From: JBBTVP01 sp038063175
GTDB lineage: Bacteria > Patescibacteriota > Minisyncoccia > UBA6257 > 1-14-0-10-40-38
Direction: 5' to 3'
DNA: 6,129 nt
Assembly: GCA_038063175.1 (NCBI GenBank)
Contig: JBBTVP010000044.1
Span: 1 to 6,129 of the forward strand
Each line of letters opens with the position of its first letter. Within the stretch, counting starts at the first letter, position 1. The notes beneath the pieces were generated by a model. That model was not told the DNA's origin. It did no database searches and saw nothing but the letters and a program-made list of their open reading frames with translations. The position numbers and the translations under genes were made by a program. This document shows positions 5,501-6,129 of the stretch, in pieces.

Positions 5501-6129
5501 AGACTGCCGCCCGAGACCTGGAACGTTCCGGCAATCGAAGAGGATGCCGCAGCAGCGAATCCACCTGATGCATCAATCGTGAAGATGCTCGACGAAGCGG
5601 AGGTGGTGATCCTGAACGAATCCCCGGTTGCCCCGGTCTGGAGCTTCAGGGTGAGGAGGGTCGAGGCGGTCGTGGTCGCGCCGATGGTCACGATCGAGCG
5701 GACGTCGGGGGTCGTGGTGCCGATGCCAACCATAGGAGTGGACGACGAGAAGAAGGTCCTGCCAGCGCCGTCCACGAAAAAGAACAGTGCCCCGTCGTTG
5801 CGTTGGAGGCTGAAAAGTTGAGGCGCGGTGCCCTTGCCGCCGGCTTTCACAGCGAAGCCGCCGTCGGATCCCGGAAGTCCCGATGAAGTTCCGCCGCCCC
5901 CGAGGTTGAACGTAAATGAACCGCCGGTGCCACCGACCACAATTCCGTTGCCCACCCCTCCATTCCCAGCGGTAAAGGTGAATGATCCGCCGGAACCCGC
6001 CGCGCCACTCGTTGCACCGCTGCCGCGAGCGCCACCCGCCCCAGCGCTCAGAATAAATCCGCCACCCGGGGCACCGTCGCCTCCGACAGTTACGCCGGTT
6101 CCGCCAGCGCCACCGGCACCGCTCGTCAG
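2557..6129 (-). CDS. Giant modular tail-fibre-like surface protein, putative adhesin (5' end outside the window)
   Basis: 1,190 codons are present, open to the right edge and ending in TAG at 2559-2557. Residues are numbered from the first codon in the window. 1-105: glycine-rich repeats. 106-141: tail-fibre-like segment with FFFVDGAGRTFF and VGIGTTTP. 190-312: beta repeats with GFxxxASS(S/T). 313-450: beta-rich segment of unknown type. 453-601: concanavalin A/LamG-like region with VLEVGYY, VKFYIDGKHVGTH and IGHIDYIRVWID. 629-760: beta module with VTVAIGGRALVRVS and GQIRSGDYLTSS, resembling modules near the C-termini of CPR and phage fibre proteins. 773-814: helical, stalk-like. 824-915: beta module ending in IPFDWFIVSAYP. 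916-935: proline linker. 936-1023: Fn3. 1036-1182: four acidic Cys-bracketed repeats. Inferred role: an oligomeric cell-surface fibre for glycan or host-cell attachment. There is no catalytic motif. Signal sequence and promoter lie upstream, unseen. Confidence 0.88.
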   Translation of the reverse strand: MTSGAGGAGGTGVTVGGDGAPGGGFILSAGAGGARGSGATSGAAGSGGSFTFTAGNGGVGNGIVVGGTGGSFTFNLGGGGTSSGLPGSDGGFAVKAGGKGTAPQLFSLQRNDGALFFFVDGAGRTFFSSSTPMVGIGTTTPDVRSIVTIGATTTASTLLTLKLQTGATGDSFRITTSASSSIFTIDASGGFAAAASSSIAGTFQVSGGSLATFSGGFISQASSTAASNLVVAGVLQASSTLLATGLSTFYSGFVGVASSSVASTFYVGDLGTFAQGFLARASSTASAAFNVSGILSASSTAFVTATTTLFQDLVFDRSNVNRSQFVVVPTFGSSEGTLHFATTTVGVAGQYPLVTITSTTTGKLDFARVNVGTSTQTFAGNLDQFFVAGRINSSWPYYRTDFLGNRAAATADAGSFWDNLKFDEDLACTAGSGGTVTGDIYLSTDNAQNAEGCHIDMGDNNQFDVTHNPVLEVGYYNDGAAANLTQWVGFSNLAGNATTGTSTDHIGFYSHNGSNWYTVTRSASTDTGSFILTGVAYKDTVFQKLRIEASSDVVKFYIDGKHVGTHTTNIPTAVIEPDIRFENNAQANNIGHIDYIRVWIDDPPEAIASSPEQISQSAHRDFDTYASAVTGEYVTEEELGTLPPGTLMSYAFGSSTPRSRIAAKSATVLSDSALLGVVTDAESSAWNSGRGDVTVAIGGRALVRVSNTEGQIRSGDYLTSSDMSGIAVKAIGSGMVLGRALENFDGADGETILAEINPHEVTATTLEDEPQSFPDAVLAALADIGSQVTGTAGKFIRTTFEKIVAKVAVVGHLFTRDLTILPDGELHVPDGANQISGTAMIPQGVSTVVVQNVKVTATSKIFVTPSVATPYPLAVTAKDPGVGFTVSMNSAAPFDIPFDWFIVSAYPAGTGQSQVNIPPPPPAGGPPPPPALGPNAPANLVAVPAGAGFTVDLAWVDTSSDESGFKIERGSDGVNFSEIGSVASDVTSFNDAAVTVGELYHYRVGVWNASGISYASSVSITVPGDQGNPPPPPIGTEDTALLCSDGLDNDGDGSTDLQDADCAAFVAQPPPPPPSTEDTAPLCADTLDNDADTMIDLADPDCAAFVAPPPPPPATEDTASLCADTLDNDADTMIDLADSDCASFLPPLPPSTEDTASFCADGLDNDGDGAIDVDDPDCAPFVSPPPPPQP
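2560..3024 (-). repeat. Four tandem Cys-bracketed calcium-binding-type repeats
   Basis: Units begin at 3024, 2904, 2787 and 2676 (40, 39, 37 and 39 codons). The consensus is TEDTAxLCxDxLDNDxDxxxDLxDxDCxxF followed by a proline run. The cysteines are C-x18-C in every unit. Units 1 and 4 keep DNDGDGxxDxxD, with Asp at positions 1, 3, 5, 9 and 12 of an EF-hand or TSP3-like loop. Units 2 and 3 read DNDADTMIDLAD, losing both glycines. Units 2 and 3 share an exact 23-base DNA match (2729-2751 and 2846-2868), suggesting recent duplication. Confidence 0.85.
5194..5562 (-). repeat. Two copies of a ~60-residue beta superrepeat in the giant protein
   Basis: The motif GFxxxASS(S/T) occurs four times: GFAAAASSS, GFISQASST, GFVGVASSS and GFLARASST. 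The GF to GF spacings are 26, 36 and 24 residues. The second and fourth sub-units are long and each carries an extra inner box (VLQASSTLL, ILSASSTAF). A short-long pair therefore repeats twice, at 5562-5377 and 5376-5194. Such Ser/Thr/Gly repeats usually build beta-rich fibre shafts. Confidence 0.6.
5830..6066 (-). repeat. Glycine-rich repeats in the giant protein
   Basis: Four degenerate units share GGxFxxxxGxGG: GGGFILSAGAGG, GGSFTFTAGNGG, GGSFTFNLGGGG and DGGFAVKAGGKG. The key Phe residues are 25, 22 and 20 residues apart. The glycine-rich character continues to the right edge, so more units probably lie upstream. This resembles the glycine-rich shaft segments of CPR and phage fibre proteins. 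Confidence 0.6.

Noticed and set aside
338..5821. Many open frames on the plus strand of 60-190 codons
   Set aside because: They lie opposite long minus-strand genes with signal peptides, domains and tidy junctions. Their translations are Arg/Ser/His-rich with no recognisable motif.

Overview
The window most likely comes from a Candidate Phyla Radiation (Patescibacteria, Parcubacteria-like) bacterium. This is inferred from protein style alone: a giant phage-tail-fibre-like surface protein with ASST and VGIGTTTP motifs, a small one-helix protein of a type I associate with these genomes, and a secreted protein pairing an SSTNF/GFLYF module with a dockerin-like calcium loop. The standard code fits: the three complete stops are all TAG, and the 1,190-codon frame of the giant gene contains no in-frame stop.

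All four genes lie on the minus strand and are read from right to left. (1) 6129-2557: the C-terminal 1,190 residues of a giant modular surface protein. It has glycine-rich repeats, tail-fibre-like beta repeats, a concanavalin/LamG-like region, a beta module and helical stalk, an Fn3 domain and four Cys-bracketed acidic repeats. Its 5' end is outside the window. (2) 2520-2053: a small membrane-anchored protein behind a good sigma70-type promoter sitting in the 36-bp gap. (3) 2049-1225: a secreted proline-rich protein with one dockerin-like loop, 3 nt after gene 2 and in the same frame. (4) 1160 to beyond position 1: a secreted protein with a cohesin-like N-terminal domain, two Ig/Fn3-like domains and a C-terminal membrane helix. 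It starts at GTG directly behind an extended -10 box, so its mRNA is probably leaderless.

Every gene product appears to be exported or membrane-bound, so the locus reads as a cell-surface module. The most interesting idea is that genes 3 and 4 form a dockerin-cohesin-like pair beside a large putative adhesin. That is an inference from motifs and adjacency. There are no RNA genes, mobile elements or CRISPR arrays. The gaps are 36, 3 and 64 bp, and I see no convincing terminator. Open frames on the plus strand look like shadows of the minus-strand genes.
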